33,586 nucleotides of DNA from Ghiorsea sp. (GCA_026982535.1 JALSGX010000005.1:1-33586), one strand, 5' to 3'; numbered from the stretch's first letter, positions 20,516 through 29,518 are shown. The notes: generated by a model from the letters alone, not told the origin. Numbers and translations: made by a program.

Positions 20516-20541
20516 CTTTCAAAGTGTGGGATCACACGCGT

Positions 20542-20757
20542 TTAATGTCCGCGCGGATCAGGTTTTTCACAAGTGTCTTTATCCAAAAGCGAATAAATTG
20601 GGCAACTGCTAACCAAACCAGTGACCAACAATACCAAGCCAACAACAATAAGCACAATACCCATGGCACCCTCAGGACCAAGCCAGCCAGCTAAAGCTAA
20701 AGCTGTGCCAATGATAACGCGCAGTGTACGATCAACTGTTCCAACATTTTCCTTCAT
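20542..20757 (-). CDS. DUF2892 (YgaP-like TM) membrane protein
   Basis: MKENVGTVDRTLRVIIGTALALAGWLGP...GLVLLVTGLVSSCPIYSLL. Confidence 0.9.
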   Translation of the reverse strand: MKENVGTVDRTLRVIIGTALALAGWLGPEGAMGIVLIVVGLVLLVTGLVSSCPIYSLLDKDTCEKPDPRGH

Positions 20758-20970
20758 AGTAACTCCTCCTCACTGTAGTTTCAAAAGTACCCAAGCTAAT
20801 GATACCAATATAAATAATGCGGGCATGTTATCGGATAAACACACCCGTGCCAACCCTTACTTAAATTTTCTTTAATCTTGTATGATGTCAATTGACTTGA
20901 TGCCCCTCATAACAATGGCAGCATCCGACCATTGAAACTAAAACACAGGCTTGACAACATAGGAGCTACG

Positions 20971-21654
20971 ATGAATTCAACATGGGTTATACGCATTATC
21001 GCAGGGCTTTTGCTTTCTTACCTGATTTATATTTTCTACCCAACCTCCAGCCCTAACCCACGACCTTTCTTCTGGGAGATACAAAACAGCGATCAAGGCG
21101 TTCATATATTAGGCATACGCATCAACACCCACAACTTGCAAGATGCGATGCTTCGACTTCAAGGCATTCCAACTACAGCTCTGTTTACCAAGCGTAAAGC
21201 GCCAGGTGAGCCTGAACCTGACATGCACCTTGAAGCATATTTTGAAGATATTTACGATGAAGGCGACCGTTTTATCTTTGGGCTAAATGCTGATGAAAAG
21301 CTTCTGCAACATATCAAAAAGCAAGGTATAGAGCCAAGGCTTTATCCTGACGGTGTACTGCGCATCAACATTCATCCCGATCTTGCAACCATCATACAAG
21401 AGCTACCTATCCACAGTATCACCATTATCCCGGGTCATGCTATAGATTTCGAAGAGTTTCAAGAGCATATGGGCAAACCTGATAACCTGATCAATGATGG
21501 CGTAGGCAACGCACACTTTTTATACCCCAAACTCGGCCTAGATTTTATCCAGCCCGCAGGTGGAACACAGGTGCTACAGTTTGTCGCACCTGAAGACTTT
21601 GAAGAAAAACTGGCAAAACCATTAATACAATCACTACCTCAAGGAGCTATTTAA
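20971..21654 (+). CDS. Uncharacterised membrane-anchored protein, paralog B
   Basis: ATG 20971 preceded by aggagctacg; N-terminal TM STWVIRIIAGLLLSYLIYIF; VHILGIRI...LEAYFEDIY...PRLYPDGVLRINI...SITIIPG. Confidence 0.8.
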   Translation: MNSTWVIRIIAGLLLSYLIYIFYPTSSPNPRPFFWEIQNSDQGVHILGIRINTHNLQDAMLRLQGIPTTALFTKRKAPGEPEPDMHLEAYFEDIYDEGDRFIFGLNADEKLLQHIKKQGIEPRLYPDGVLRINIHPDLATIIQELPIHSITIIPGHAIDFEEFQEHMGKPDNLINDGVGNAHFLYPKLGLDFIQPAGGTQVLQFVAPEDFEEKLAKPLIQSLPQGAI

Positions 21655-21655
21655 T

Positions 21656-22501
21656 ATGGAACTTATAATCGCAGCGTTTCTTATCGGTTTTTTAGGCAGT
21701 ATGCACTGTGTTGGTATGTGTGGCGGCTTGGTGACAACACTAACCATGTCTCGTTCAAGTATTTGGTGGTCAGGGTTAGCCAGCTATCAAGTTGGACGCA
21801 TACTTACCTATACACTTTTCGGGCTTATCGCGGGCATGATTGGCATGGCAATCACTCAAGTGGATTGGTTTGCGGATATGCAACGGGGGCTAACCCTATT
21901 TGCAGGCACCTTAATGATTATCTTTGGTCTCAACCTTGCGGGCTGGTTGCCAGACCCTTTTGTCAACATCATAACCAGATTTACGACATGGATTGGGTTA
22001 ACCAAATGGATTCATGCCGCAACCACAAGCCGTATGCCCATGAGCTGGTTGATGGTCGGCCTGTTTAATGGCTTATTACCTTGTGGCCTTGTCTATGCAG
22101 CATTGGCTTTAAGCTTAACATCAGGAAATATGGTATTGTCAGCCAGCATGATGTTTGCTTTTGGCTTAGGTACAATTCCTGCCATGATGGTTGTACCCGT
22201 TGTGCTGAAGTCTGCCTCTCCTAAGGCACGAGGCTGGGTACTCAAAGTTGCTGCCATATTATTGGTCGGCATTGGCTTATTTACCATGATTCGTGGTAGT
22301 ACATTCATGCACAGTATGCACGACATGCAGCACTCAGAACACACCATGCCAGCCAAACACGGCACACATCAGCATCACATGGACAGCCCTCCAATGAATA
22401 GCGAACCGCAACAGGACATGAATCAACAGGACATGGATATGCACGATATGAATATGGACAACACGGATCAGTCCAGCCCTGTTCCTCATATGAACCATTA
22501 A
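21656..22501 (+). CDS. Sulfite exporter TauE/SafE-type (DsbD-TM-like) transporter with Met/His-rich C-terminal tail
   Basis: FLIGFLGSMHCVGMCGGLVTTL and LFNGLLPCGLVYAALALSLTSG motifs; tail MHSMHDMQHSEHTMPAKHGTHQHHMD...MHDMNMDN. Confidence 0.88.
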   Translation: MELIIAAFLIGFLGSMHCVGMCGGLVTTLTMSRSSIWWSGLASYQVGRILTYTLFGLIAGMIGMAITQVDWFADMQRGLTLFAGTLMIIFGLNLAGWLPDPFVNIITRFTTWIGLTKWIHAATTSRMPMSWLMVGLFNGLLPCGLVYAALALSLTSGNMVLSASMMFAFGLGTIPAMMVVPVVLKSASPKARGWVLKVAAILLVGIGLFTMIRGSTFMHSMHDMQHSEHTMPAKHGTHQHHMDSPPMNSEPQQDMNQQDMDMHDMNMDNTDQSSPVPHMNH

Positions 22502-22608
22502 TGTGGTGGTTCGCCTTCATAGAGCTGGGCTTGTTTTTTGTACTCATGGGTATTATCGCATGGGTATTTTTCAAGCCACGCAAGCAAAATAAAAACAAAA
22601 AGCCTTGA
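22501..22608 (+). CDS. Predicted 35-aa single-TM microprotein
   Basis: ATG overlaps the previous stop (TAATG); MWWFAFIELGLFFVLMGIIAWVFFKPRKQNKNKKP. Below the ORF track length cutoff. Confidence 0.6.
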   Translation: MWWFAFIELGLFFVLMGIIAWVFFKPRKQNKNKKP

Positions 22609-22611
22609 GCA

Positions 22612-22640
22612 TTCATATTTTTCTACAAACAGACTAGACT
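22612..22640 (+). promoter_or_regulatory. Candidate sigma70 promoter for rnpB
   Basis: TTCATA, 17-nt spacer, TAGACT; predicted start about 7 nt downstream coincides with the 5' strand of the rnpB terminal helix. Only 4/6 matches per box. Confidence 0.35.
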
Positions 22641-22646
22641 TGCCAC

Positions 22647-23018
22647 GCGAAGTGGCTCAGATGGTCGCGCTGTGTTGCAACACAGGGAGGAAAGTCCGGG
22701 CTGCACAGAGTAGGATGCTGGATAACATCCAGTGGGGGTGATCCCAGGAAAGTGCCACAGAGACCAGACCGCCTTGCATTTGTGCAAGGTAAGGGTGAAA
22801 AGGTGCGGTAAGAGCGCACCGCTTGCTTTGGTGACAAGGCAAGGCTTAGGTAAACCCCATCCGCAGCAAGACCAAATAGGAAGCCATATGGTGTGACTCG
22901 CGCTTGGCTTCGGGTAGGTTGCTTGAGGCAGTTGGTAACAACTTGTCCAGATGAATGACCATCGCTTTTGTTTGCCAACAAACAAAAGAACAGAACCCGG
23001 CTTACCGAGCCACTTCGC
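22647..23018 (+). ncRNA. rnpB: RNase P RNA, bacterial class A
   Basis: Conserved GAGGAAAGTCCGGGCT, CCACAGAGACCAGACCGCC, AAGGGTGAAAAGGTGCGGTAAGAGCGCACCGC, GGTAAACCCC, GACCAAATAGG, AGATGAATGACCATC, ACAGAACCCGGCTTA. Ends defined by pairing gcgaagtggctc / gagccacttcgc. Confidence 0.97.
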
Positions 23019-23042
23019 AAATGTTTTGATGCCGAGGTTAAT

Positions 23043-25376
23043 ATGCTGAGATTCTTAAAAATAAGCTTTGGTTTGGTTGCCTTGCTACTTATTGTGCTGA
23101 TAAGCATTCCTTTCTTCGTCAATATCAATGACTTTAAGCCTGAAATCAAACAAGCTGTATTTGATGCCACTGGTCGCAACCTGGAAATCGAGAATATCAA
23201 GCTTAGCCTTTTTCCATGGGTTGGTATCACACTGTCTGGTGTTCAACTTGAAAATGCGCAGGGGTTTGCGCCGCAGCATATGCTTGAAGTTGATTCCATT
23301 GATGTTCAAGTTGCCCTTCTCCCTCTGTTTGATCAACAAATTGAAGTTAAACGCTTTGAGCTTAACTCACCTAAAATATGGCTAACTCAAAACCATGATG
23401 GTACAAGCAACTGGTCTGACCTTAACCAAGAACAAGCTTCACCAACTACAACAACACAAAGCCAAGCACCCGCAACAAGTCAACAACATACCCTGCCTAT
23501 AGCCTTTGAAGCCAAGCTGTTGCAACTCAGTCAAGGGCAACTTGTTTGGCATGAACAAGGCAAAGGTGAAGTCGTAATTGATGATATTCAACTCAATATT
23601 ACTGATTTACAACTCAAACAACCCATAAGTGTAGATGTATCCGCCAATATAGGCGGCAACCCGCTATCCATCAAAGGTCAAATCGGACCTATCGTGGATC
23701 TTAACAAGCTACAAATCCATACCTTACCTGTGAGCATCCGTGTACAAGCCTATGATTTCAATCTGCAACCCTTTGCTGGTTGGCTACCTGAACTTCATCA
23801 AGAACAAGAACAGTACATGGGTAAACTCGCGGATCTAAAAGTTTCACTGGATGTATTTGCCGAGCAACATCAAGATAAAACCCTGCTCAGTTCAGGAACA
23901 CTCACCGTGGCTGGTAAACATACCCTGAAAACAGCGTGGAAACTTCATCTTCAAGCCATGAAAACACTCAACATTGAGTCCTTAAACCTTGCTATCAATA
24001 ACACTGATGTGGCATCGTTGACTGCCAAAATACGCAACCTGCACAAGGAAAAACCTAAATTTGAAGCCAAAGTCACGACCAACACGCTACAGCGCATTTG
24101 GCTAAACCGCTTTATCCCTGCGCTACAAGACATATACAAAGTTCACCCTAAACCTTGGGAGAGTATTAAAATCAAGGCTTTCTTGGCTGGTAACCCTGAC
24201 ATCGTTGAAATTCACAACATGCAACTCACCTTAAACCAAGAGCCTGTTCAGGTTTCAGGTGACATGATGCTTGGTGGTGCGCCCGATATTCAACTTCGCG
24301 TCACCGCAAATGAACTACACCTGGACCCATGGATTCCTCAAAGCAAAAAAGAAGCTGTGCAGCCAAGCTCCTCCAATACTGCGCCTAACCCCTCACCAGC
24401 CCAGGAACCAAACCTTACCTTTCTTAAGCCTTGGTATCTATCTGTACAGCTCCAAGCCAAAGCCATCCATGTGATGAACTTAAGCCTGGAAAACCTGCGG
24501 ATGACTTTAAGTAGTGAACAAGGGGTGGTTCGCCTCAACCCGCTAAGCTTTGATATCAATGGTGGTCATATCCATAAACGCTTGACCCTTTATGCCAACC
24601 GCTACCCCGCAGCATGGACATCATCCATCAAAATGAAAAGCGTTTCCATTCAACCTATTCTCCAAGCTTTGGTTGATTTTAGGCAACTCTCAGGCATTGC
24701 CACACTTAACGCAGACTTATCTGGCAAGGGATTATTGCCTGACAATATCATCAAAAACACGAGTGGTCGGGGTAACTTTCTCTTTGAAAACGGGCAATTT
24801 GAGGGTGTTGATATCGCCAAAGCAGTTCGCAAGCTCAAACAAGGCGATACATCATCCAAACAAAGTGACTTCGCACAAATGCAAGGAAGCTTCTTCATCA
24901 AGCAAGCAACCATCACCAACAATGACCTGTATATGGCATCACCACTGTTGCGCCTAACAGGTAAGGGCAAGGTATTCCTTGACCCGCCAAGCATAGACTA
25001 TCATGTACGCCCACGCTTAATTAAAAGTTTAGAAGGGCAAGGTGGCAGCATCAATCAAAAAGGTGTGGTTGTTCCCTTGCACATTCACGGCACATTTGAG
25101 GATATTCAAGTGGATATTAAAATGGACAAAGATGCGCTGCTCGATAGTGCTGGTGCGCTCAACAACGCGGCTGGAAAACCGATCGGTGGTGTAGGCGGTA
25201 AAGTGTTGGAACAAGGCTTTGTCAAAACGCGTGATGAGCAGATTGCCAAAGCAAAAGCAAAAGCCAAAGCAAAAGCCAAAAGAAAAGCCGATGCAGAAAA
25301 AGCGCGACTAGAAGCAGAAGCCAAAAGAAAAGCTGAAGAAAAACTCAAAAATATGTTCAAAGGATTTAATTTCTGA
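23043..25376 (+). CDS. AsmA family protein
   Basis: N-terminal TM and FVNINDFKPEIKQAVFDATGRNLEIENIKLSLFPWVGITLSGVQLEN (AsmA N-domain). Start set to ATG 23043 because the track start (22968) lies inside rnpB. Confidence 0.92.
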   Translation: MLRFLKISFGLVALLLIVLISIPFFVNINDFKPEIKQAVFDATGRNLEIENIKLSLFPWVGITLSGVQLENAQGFAPQHMLEVDSIDVQVALLPLFDQQIEVKRFELNSPKIWLTQNHDGTSNWSDLNQEQASPTTTTQSQAPATSQQHTLPIAFEAKLLQLSQGQLVWHEQGKGEVVIDDIQLNITDLQLKQPISVDVSANIGGNPLSIKGQIGPIVDLNKLQIHTLPVSIRVQAYDFNLQPFAGWLPELHQEQEQYMGKLADLKVSLDVFAEQHQDKTLLSSGTLTVAGKHTLKTAWKLHLQAMKTLNIESLNLAINNTDVASLTAKIRNLHKEKPKFEAKVTTNTLQRIWLNRFIPALQDIYKVHPKPWESIKIKAFLAGNPDIVEIHNMQLTLNQEPVQVSGDMMLGGAPDIQLRVTANELHLDPWIPQSKKEAVQPSSSNTAPNPSPAQEPNLTFLKPWYLSVQLQAKAIHVMNLSLENLRMTLSSEQGVVRLNPLSFDINGGHIHKRLTLYANRYPAAWTSSIKMKSVSIQPILQALVDFRQLSGIATLNADLSGKGLLPDNIIKNTSGRGNFLFENGQFEGVDIAKAVRKLKQGDTSSKQSDFAQMQGSFFIKQATITNNDLYMASPLLRLTGKGKVFLDPPSIDYHVRPRLIKSLEGQGGSINQKGVVVPLHIHGTFEDIQVDIKMDKDALLDSAGALNNAAGKPIGGVGGKVLEQGFVKTRDEQIAKAKAKAKAKAKRKADAEKARLEAEAKRKAEEKLKNMFKGFNF
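25245..25289 (+). repeat. In-frame hexanucleotide-like repeat (GCMAAA)n in the AsmA gene
   Basis: gccaaa gcaaaa gcaaaa gccaaa gcaaaa gccaaa agaaaa gcc, encoding (AK)n. Confidence 0.85.
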
Positions 25377-25377
25377 C

Positions 25378-25995
25378 ATGCGCATATTTGAACGCTTGCG
25401 TTTACATCCTGAACGCCCCCAAATCCGACAAATCAAACGGGCAGCCCAACGACTGCATGACGGTTGCTTCGCCGTTGTGCCCACTGAGACCACTTATGCT
25501 ATCATGGTGCTACCCTCCGCGATTGAAGCCCAAGCATCTATCCGTCAACTCCGGAGTCTGGATGACAAGCATTTGTGGTCGCTGGTCGTCTCTGACTTAT
25601 CGCAAGCTGCCCAGTTTGTAAGTATCGACAACCCTGCTTATCGTATCCTCAAGCATTACCTTCCAGGGCCTTATACCTTTATTCTTCCTGCGAACTCCAA
25701 GCTTCCCAAACGCATTTTTGGCAAACGCAAAGATGTGGGTATTCGCATGCCCGACCATGCGGTGTGTCAAATGTTAATTCAAGAAGTCGGCGAGCCACTT
25801 CTGGCAACATCCATGCAATTTCCCGATGAGGATTTTATCGCCACTGACCCCGATGCGATTGAACCCCGCATCAAACATCTTCAGGCCGTGCTTCTTGACA
25901 CAGGTTGGGGCGACATGACTCCCACCACTGTTGTTGATTTATGCGATGATGTGCCCCAAGTACTTAGACAAGGCTTGGGAGAATGGGCGGCATAA
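25378..25995 (+). CDS. YciO/YrdC/Sua5-family protein
   Basis: AVVPTETTYAIMVLPSAIEA, DDKHLWSLVVSDLSQAAQF, LPGPYTFILPANSKLPK, DVGIRMPDHAVCQMLI, LLATSMQFPDEDF. Confidence 0.9.
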   Translation: MRIFERLRLHPERPQIRQIKRAAQRLHDGCFAVVPTETTYAIMVLPSAIEAQASIRQLRSLDDKHLWSLVVSDLSQAAQFVSIDNPAYRILKHYLPGPYTFILPANSKLPKRIFGKRKDVGIRMPDHAVCQMLIQEVGEPLLATSMQFPDEDFIATDPDAIEPRIKHLQAVLLDTGWGDMTPTTVVDLCDDVPQVLRQGLGEWAA

Positions 25996-26076
25996 ATCAC
26001 CAGCACCCATCAAACCATTGCAGATCAGGCTTTATTCCTCTACGCTGCTGATAAAAAAGATTCTGAGGAAAACTTT

Positions 26077-26691
26077 ATGTCCAGTACGCAACATAGCAAT
26101 GTATTAAAGTGGGGAGAAAAAGCATACCGCTTTCGCTCTATCACACCTATACCGTTACTTTTTTTAGGGATATGGCTATCAGAACCTTCGGCGGCAACCA
26201 TCATAATGGGGGCTATTCTAGCATTTACTGGTGAAATCATACGCATGCTTGCCATGTTTGAAACCCATGACAAAACATCCACTCGTGGTAAAGTTGCAAG
26301 TTCCAGTGCATTGGTAACCACAGGGATTTATAGCTATACGCGCAACCCCCTATACTTAGGCGCCCTATTCACGGGTCTGGGCTATATGGTCATTACAGCC
26401 AGCCCCCTCATGATAATGATTTTCCTCACCCTTTTTACAATACAATACTACTTAATCATTCAATATGAAGAAGACTATTTGCGTTCAAAGTTTCCCGACC
26501 ACTTTAATGCCTTTACCCGTTCAAGCCCCTGTTTCTTTCCTTGCCTCAAAAGAACCGGCTCAACTATCACACTACCCAACACTTCATTGCTGCGAGGGGC
26601 GTTATATCGTGAACGATCAACCATACTGGGGCTTCTTGTTGTCATTAGCCTGTTAGCATACGCACCACATATTCGCGCTATCTTAAGTTAG
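26077..26691 (+). CDS. Isoprenylcysteine/phospholipid methyltransferase-like membrane protein
   Basis: ALVTTGIYSYTRNPLYLGALFTGLGY...IQYEEDYLRSKFPDHFNAF (ICMT/PEMT motif). Confidence 0.85.
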   Translation: MSSTQHSNVLKWGEKAYRFRSITPIPLLFLGIWLSEPSAATIIMGAILAFTGEIIRMLAMFETHDKTSTRGKVASSSALVTTGIYSYTRNPLYLGALFTGLGYMVITASPLMIMIFLTLFTIQYYLIIQYEEDYLRSKFPDHFNAFTRSSPCFFPCLKRTGSTITLPNTSLLRGALYRERSTILGLLVVISLLAYAPHIRAILS

Positions 26692-26774
26692 GCGAAAAGC
26701 AAAGCTTAAGAGATCGCCCCAGAACAAAACACATTACCTATAAAATTAAAAACAAGCTATCTACAGTTTCGCCT

Positions 26775-27716
26775 ATGCAAAGATTAAACACATATCACCC
26801 TGAATCTGGCGTAGCTTTAATAATGGTCTTGGGCATCGTAGCTATCATTGCAGTATGGGCAAGCACGGCTGCTTATGAAGATATGATTTCAGTTCAGCGC
26901 ATCAAAAACATCCAAGATGAAACACGCGCCACTATGGCAAGTGAATCTGCACTGCCTCTGGTTCGTATTGTTTTGAAGGAAGAATATCTTATTTCCAATA
27001 GCCCCCCCATTGACGCTTTGGATGAAGAATGGGCGCAAGATTTACCCCCCTTCCCTATTGACGATGGTTTGATTGCTGTGCAACTCGAAGACTTGAATCG
27101 CTATTACAACTTGAATGACCTGGTCAATAACCAAGGCGTTGTACAACAAGACAAAGTTAAGGAAGTGAAGCGACTGTTCAGCTTGCTTGATTTGGATGAA
27201 ACACTGGTTGATGCCTTGGTAGACTGGATGGACAACAATGATATACCTTATGGTGTAGGCGGCGCGGAGGACAGCAGCTATTATGCTAAAGATTACAAAA
27301 TCAAGAATGCGCGCCTAGACAGCTGGAGTGAACTTAAGCTTGTCCAGGGGTTTGATGCTGATACGCTTCAGTTACTTAAGAAGGTTGCAACTGTACGCCC
27401 ATCCTCAGGAAATACGGCAATCAATATCAATACGGCAGCACCTTTGGTGTTGCGTGCCATTTTTCCTGACATGACAAGCATGGATGAAGAAGCTTTTTTT
27501 GAAAACCGCCCATACGACACACTGACCATTGCCTTGAACCAGCAACCATGGCGACAAGGCGGCAACCCCTCTCGCTTGCAGGTCGCCAGCGATGCCTTTA
27601 TGCTGCGCACTCATGCCATATTTGGTCGAGCAAATGTGCGCGAGGAGTATGTATTGTCCCGAAATGGTCCAACTGTGACATTGTTATCGCGTGAACGCCT
27701 TGGCTGGCAGTTTTGA
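26775..27716 (+). CDS. gspK: Type II secretion minor pseudopilin GspK
   Basis: SGVALIMVLGIVAIIAVWASTAAYEDM prepilin-like N-terminus; LEDLNRYYNLNDLV, LVDWMDNNDIPYGVGGAEDSYY-like segment; NINTAAPLVLRAIFP. Confidence 0.92.
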   Translation: MQRLNTYHPESGVALIMVLGIVAIIAVWASTAAYEDMISVQRIKNIQDETRATMASESALPLVRIVLKEEYLISNSPPIDALDEEWAQDLPPFPIDDGLIAVQLEDLNRYYNLNDLVNNQGVVQQDKVKEVKRLFSLLDLDETLVDALVDWMDNNDIPYGVGGAEDSSYYAKDYKIKNARLDSWSELKLVQGFDADTLQLLKKVATVRPSSGNTAININTAAPLVLRAIFPDMTSMDEEAFFENRPYDTLTIALNQQPWRQGGNPSRLQVASDAFMLRTHAIFGRANVREEYVLSRNGPTVTLLSRERLGWQF

Positions 27717-28987
27717 TGGTCAACTCAACAACCCCCGCGGCAACAACCATTGCCTGGTGTCCGCAAGGCATTGCCCTGCATGATGGGAAAGATATTGCCC
27801 TACACCCCATTGAAAAAGATGAAGAAAGTCTACTTCCACAACTACCCGACAACACAACACCACCGCAATGTATCTACCTGCCCATGGAAGTACTGTTGCT
27901 CAGGTCGTTTACTTTCCCCTTAAAACACCCCAAACTCCTGGACAAGGATATTTTGCTGGAAGAGCTTGCCGATACTGCAGGCATCAAACCCGATGATTGG
28001 TGGTTAACCTGGAGAGCTTCCTGCGTCAATGATGGCATTGCAGGTTTGGTGTTTGGTTTACACAATACACTTAAAGCTGAACTGGCAAGTCATGCGCCTT
28101 GGCAAGACGCACCTTTATTATTGGTTGATGGTTGGCAGCGCCTAAACTTTTACCTAACCCATGAAACAAATGATGCCGCTGTGGTTGATATGGACGCAGA
28201 CGGTGTTTTCCTTGGTGTATTCAGGCAAGGTGCTTGGCAAGGTATGCGCCGCTTGAACGCAGACATGTGCAATGCAAAGCCTCGCCAGGAAGCCGCACAA
28301 CAAGTGTTATGGTCGCTGCAATCCATGGGCTTTGATGCCAACACTATGCCTGTATTGGGTTGCGTGACCCATGATTTTATATCTTCTCTTGCGCCCACTG
28401 AAAGCAGCCAGCAGGCAAAAATGGTGGATGAGCTTCACCCCAGACATCTTGCAACACTCAATCTACCACTACCCAGCCATAACGAAGCACTCAACTTGCG
28501 CCATGGCTCATGGGCAAGCCGCCAAGCATCAGCAAACATGCAGCTTTGGTATCGCCCTGCGGCTATCGCGGCTACTGTATTATGTTTGTGGCTTGGTATA
28601 ACAGTGGTGGACAACTATCAGCTAGAAGCCCAGGTTGCAGATTTCGATAGCCGTATTGTACAAGCTTTTCATCGTGGCTTGCCAAATCAATCTGTCATCA
28701 TTGATGCCTTAGCACAACTTCGCCAAGCAGCGGAAGAAAAAAGTAACATCTCCCAAAGTAATATAAGCCAACAACTTTATATCATTAGCCAAGCATTTAA
28801 GACAACGCCTTGGCAAATGCAATCTCTTACCTTTGATCAGTCTGGCGCATCCATGACTGGTCAGGTGCATAGCCTTGATGCCCTCAATATAATCAAAGAA
28901 AAGCTCACGCAACTCAGTGGCAGAGAAGTGCGTATTACCGACACCAACCTCAAGGGTAATGAAGTCGTATTTAAGGTGCGCTGGTGA
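27713..28987 (+). CDS. gspL: Type II secretion protein GspL
   Basis: Position between gspK and gspM; cytoplasmic actin-like domain, TM (AIAATVLCLWLGITVV), periplasmic ferredoxin-like domain. Confidence 0.82.
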   Translation: MMVNSTTPAATTIAWCPQGIALHDGKDIALHPIEKDEESLLPQLPDNTTPPQCIYLPMEVLLLRSFTFPLKHPKLLDKDILLEELADTAGIKPDDWWLTWRASCVNDGIAGLVFGLHNTLKAELASHAPWQDAPLLLVDGWQRLNFYLTHETNDAAVVDMDADGVFLGVFRQGAWQGMRRLNADMCNAKPRQEAAQQVLWSLQSMGFDANTMPVLGCVTHDFISSLAPTESSQQAKMVDELHPRHLATLNLPLPSHNEALNLRHGSWASRQASANMQLWYRPAAIAATVLCLWLGITVVDNYQLEAQVADFDSRIVQAFHRGLPNQSVIIDALAQLRQAAEEKSNISQSNISQQLYIISQAFKTTPWQMQSLTFDQSGASMTGQVHSLDALNIIKEKLTQLSGREVRITDTNLKGNEVVFKVRW

Positions 28988-29517
28988 TGAACCAACTTGT
29001 GCATACGCTCAAACGCAATATAGACCAAATTTGGCAACAAACATTTGCCAAAAAATATGAGGCTTTAAGTGATGCCGAGCAGCGAACAGTGCGCATGGCA
29101 GCACTGGTGATTCCATTAATGTTGTTTGTCTTTGGTATTGTTCTGCCGGTGATGGATAAAAATGCTGCTTTACAGCAAGAAGTACAAAGCCTTGCCCAAA
29201 AAGCGCAAGAAGCAAAAATGCTGGCTGATACACTGATTGCGCAGTCCAAACATAAAGTATCAGCAAACACCAGTATCCTCAGCCAAGTCGATAGCATCGC
29301 ACGCCAAACATATGTTCGCCAATTTATGACTCGCTTACGCCCACAACCTTTAGCCAACGGCAAACAGCAATTGCAAACCCAAATCAAAGATGCGCCCTAC
29401 AAAGATATTGCCAGTTTTATTGTAGCCCTCGAACAAGCGGGGTTGTCATTGCGTCAAGTGAAGATTCAACGCAAAAAGCCTGGTGTCGTACTGATGCAGG
29501 CTGTGATTGGACAATAA
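28984..29517 (+). CDS. gspM: Type II secretion protein GspM
   Basis: KKYEALSDAEQRTVRMAALVIPLMLFVFGIVLPVMD; overlaps gspL (ATGA); ferredoxin-like C-terminus. Confidence 0.85.
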   Translation: MMNQLVHTLKRNIDQIWQQTFAKKYEALSDAEQRTVRMAALVIPLMLFVFGIVLPVMDKNAALQQEVQSLAQKAQEAKMLADTLIAQSKHKVSANTSILSQVDSIARQTYVRQFMTRLRPQPLANGKQQLQTQIKDAPYKDIASFIVALEQAGLSLRQVKIQRKKPGVVLMQAVIGQ

Positions 29518-29518
29518 G

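Noticed and set aside
20892-20916. TTGACT considered as a -35 box for paralog B
   Set aside because: No acceptable -10 hexamer at 16-18 nt spacing.
22968-23042. N-terminal extension of the AsmA ORF in the track
   Set aside because: It lies inside the rnpB 3' region; the AsmA signal-anchor begins at ATG 23043.
22634-23230. 198-aa minus-strand ORF (and nested ORFs 22623..22985, 22657..22842)
   Set aside because: Antisense to rnpB and the asmA start; low-complexity translation with no recognisable family. An open frame here is a by-product of the structured RNA.
26692-26774. Possible hairpin/terminator between the methyltransferase and gspK
   Set aside because: No stable stem plus T-tract could be supported.
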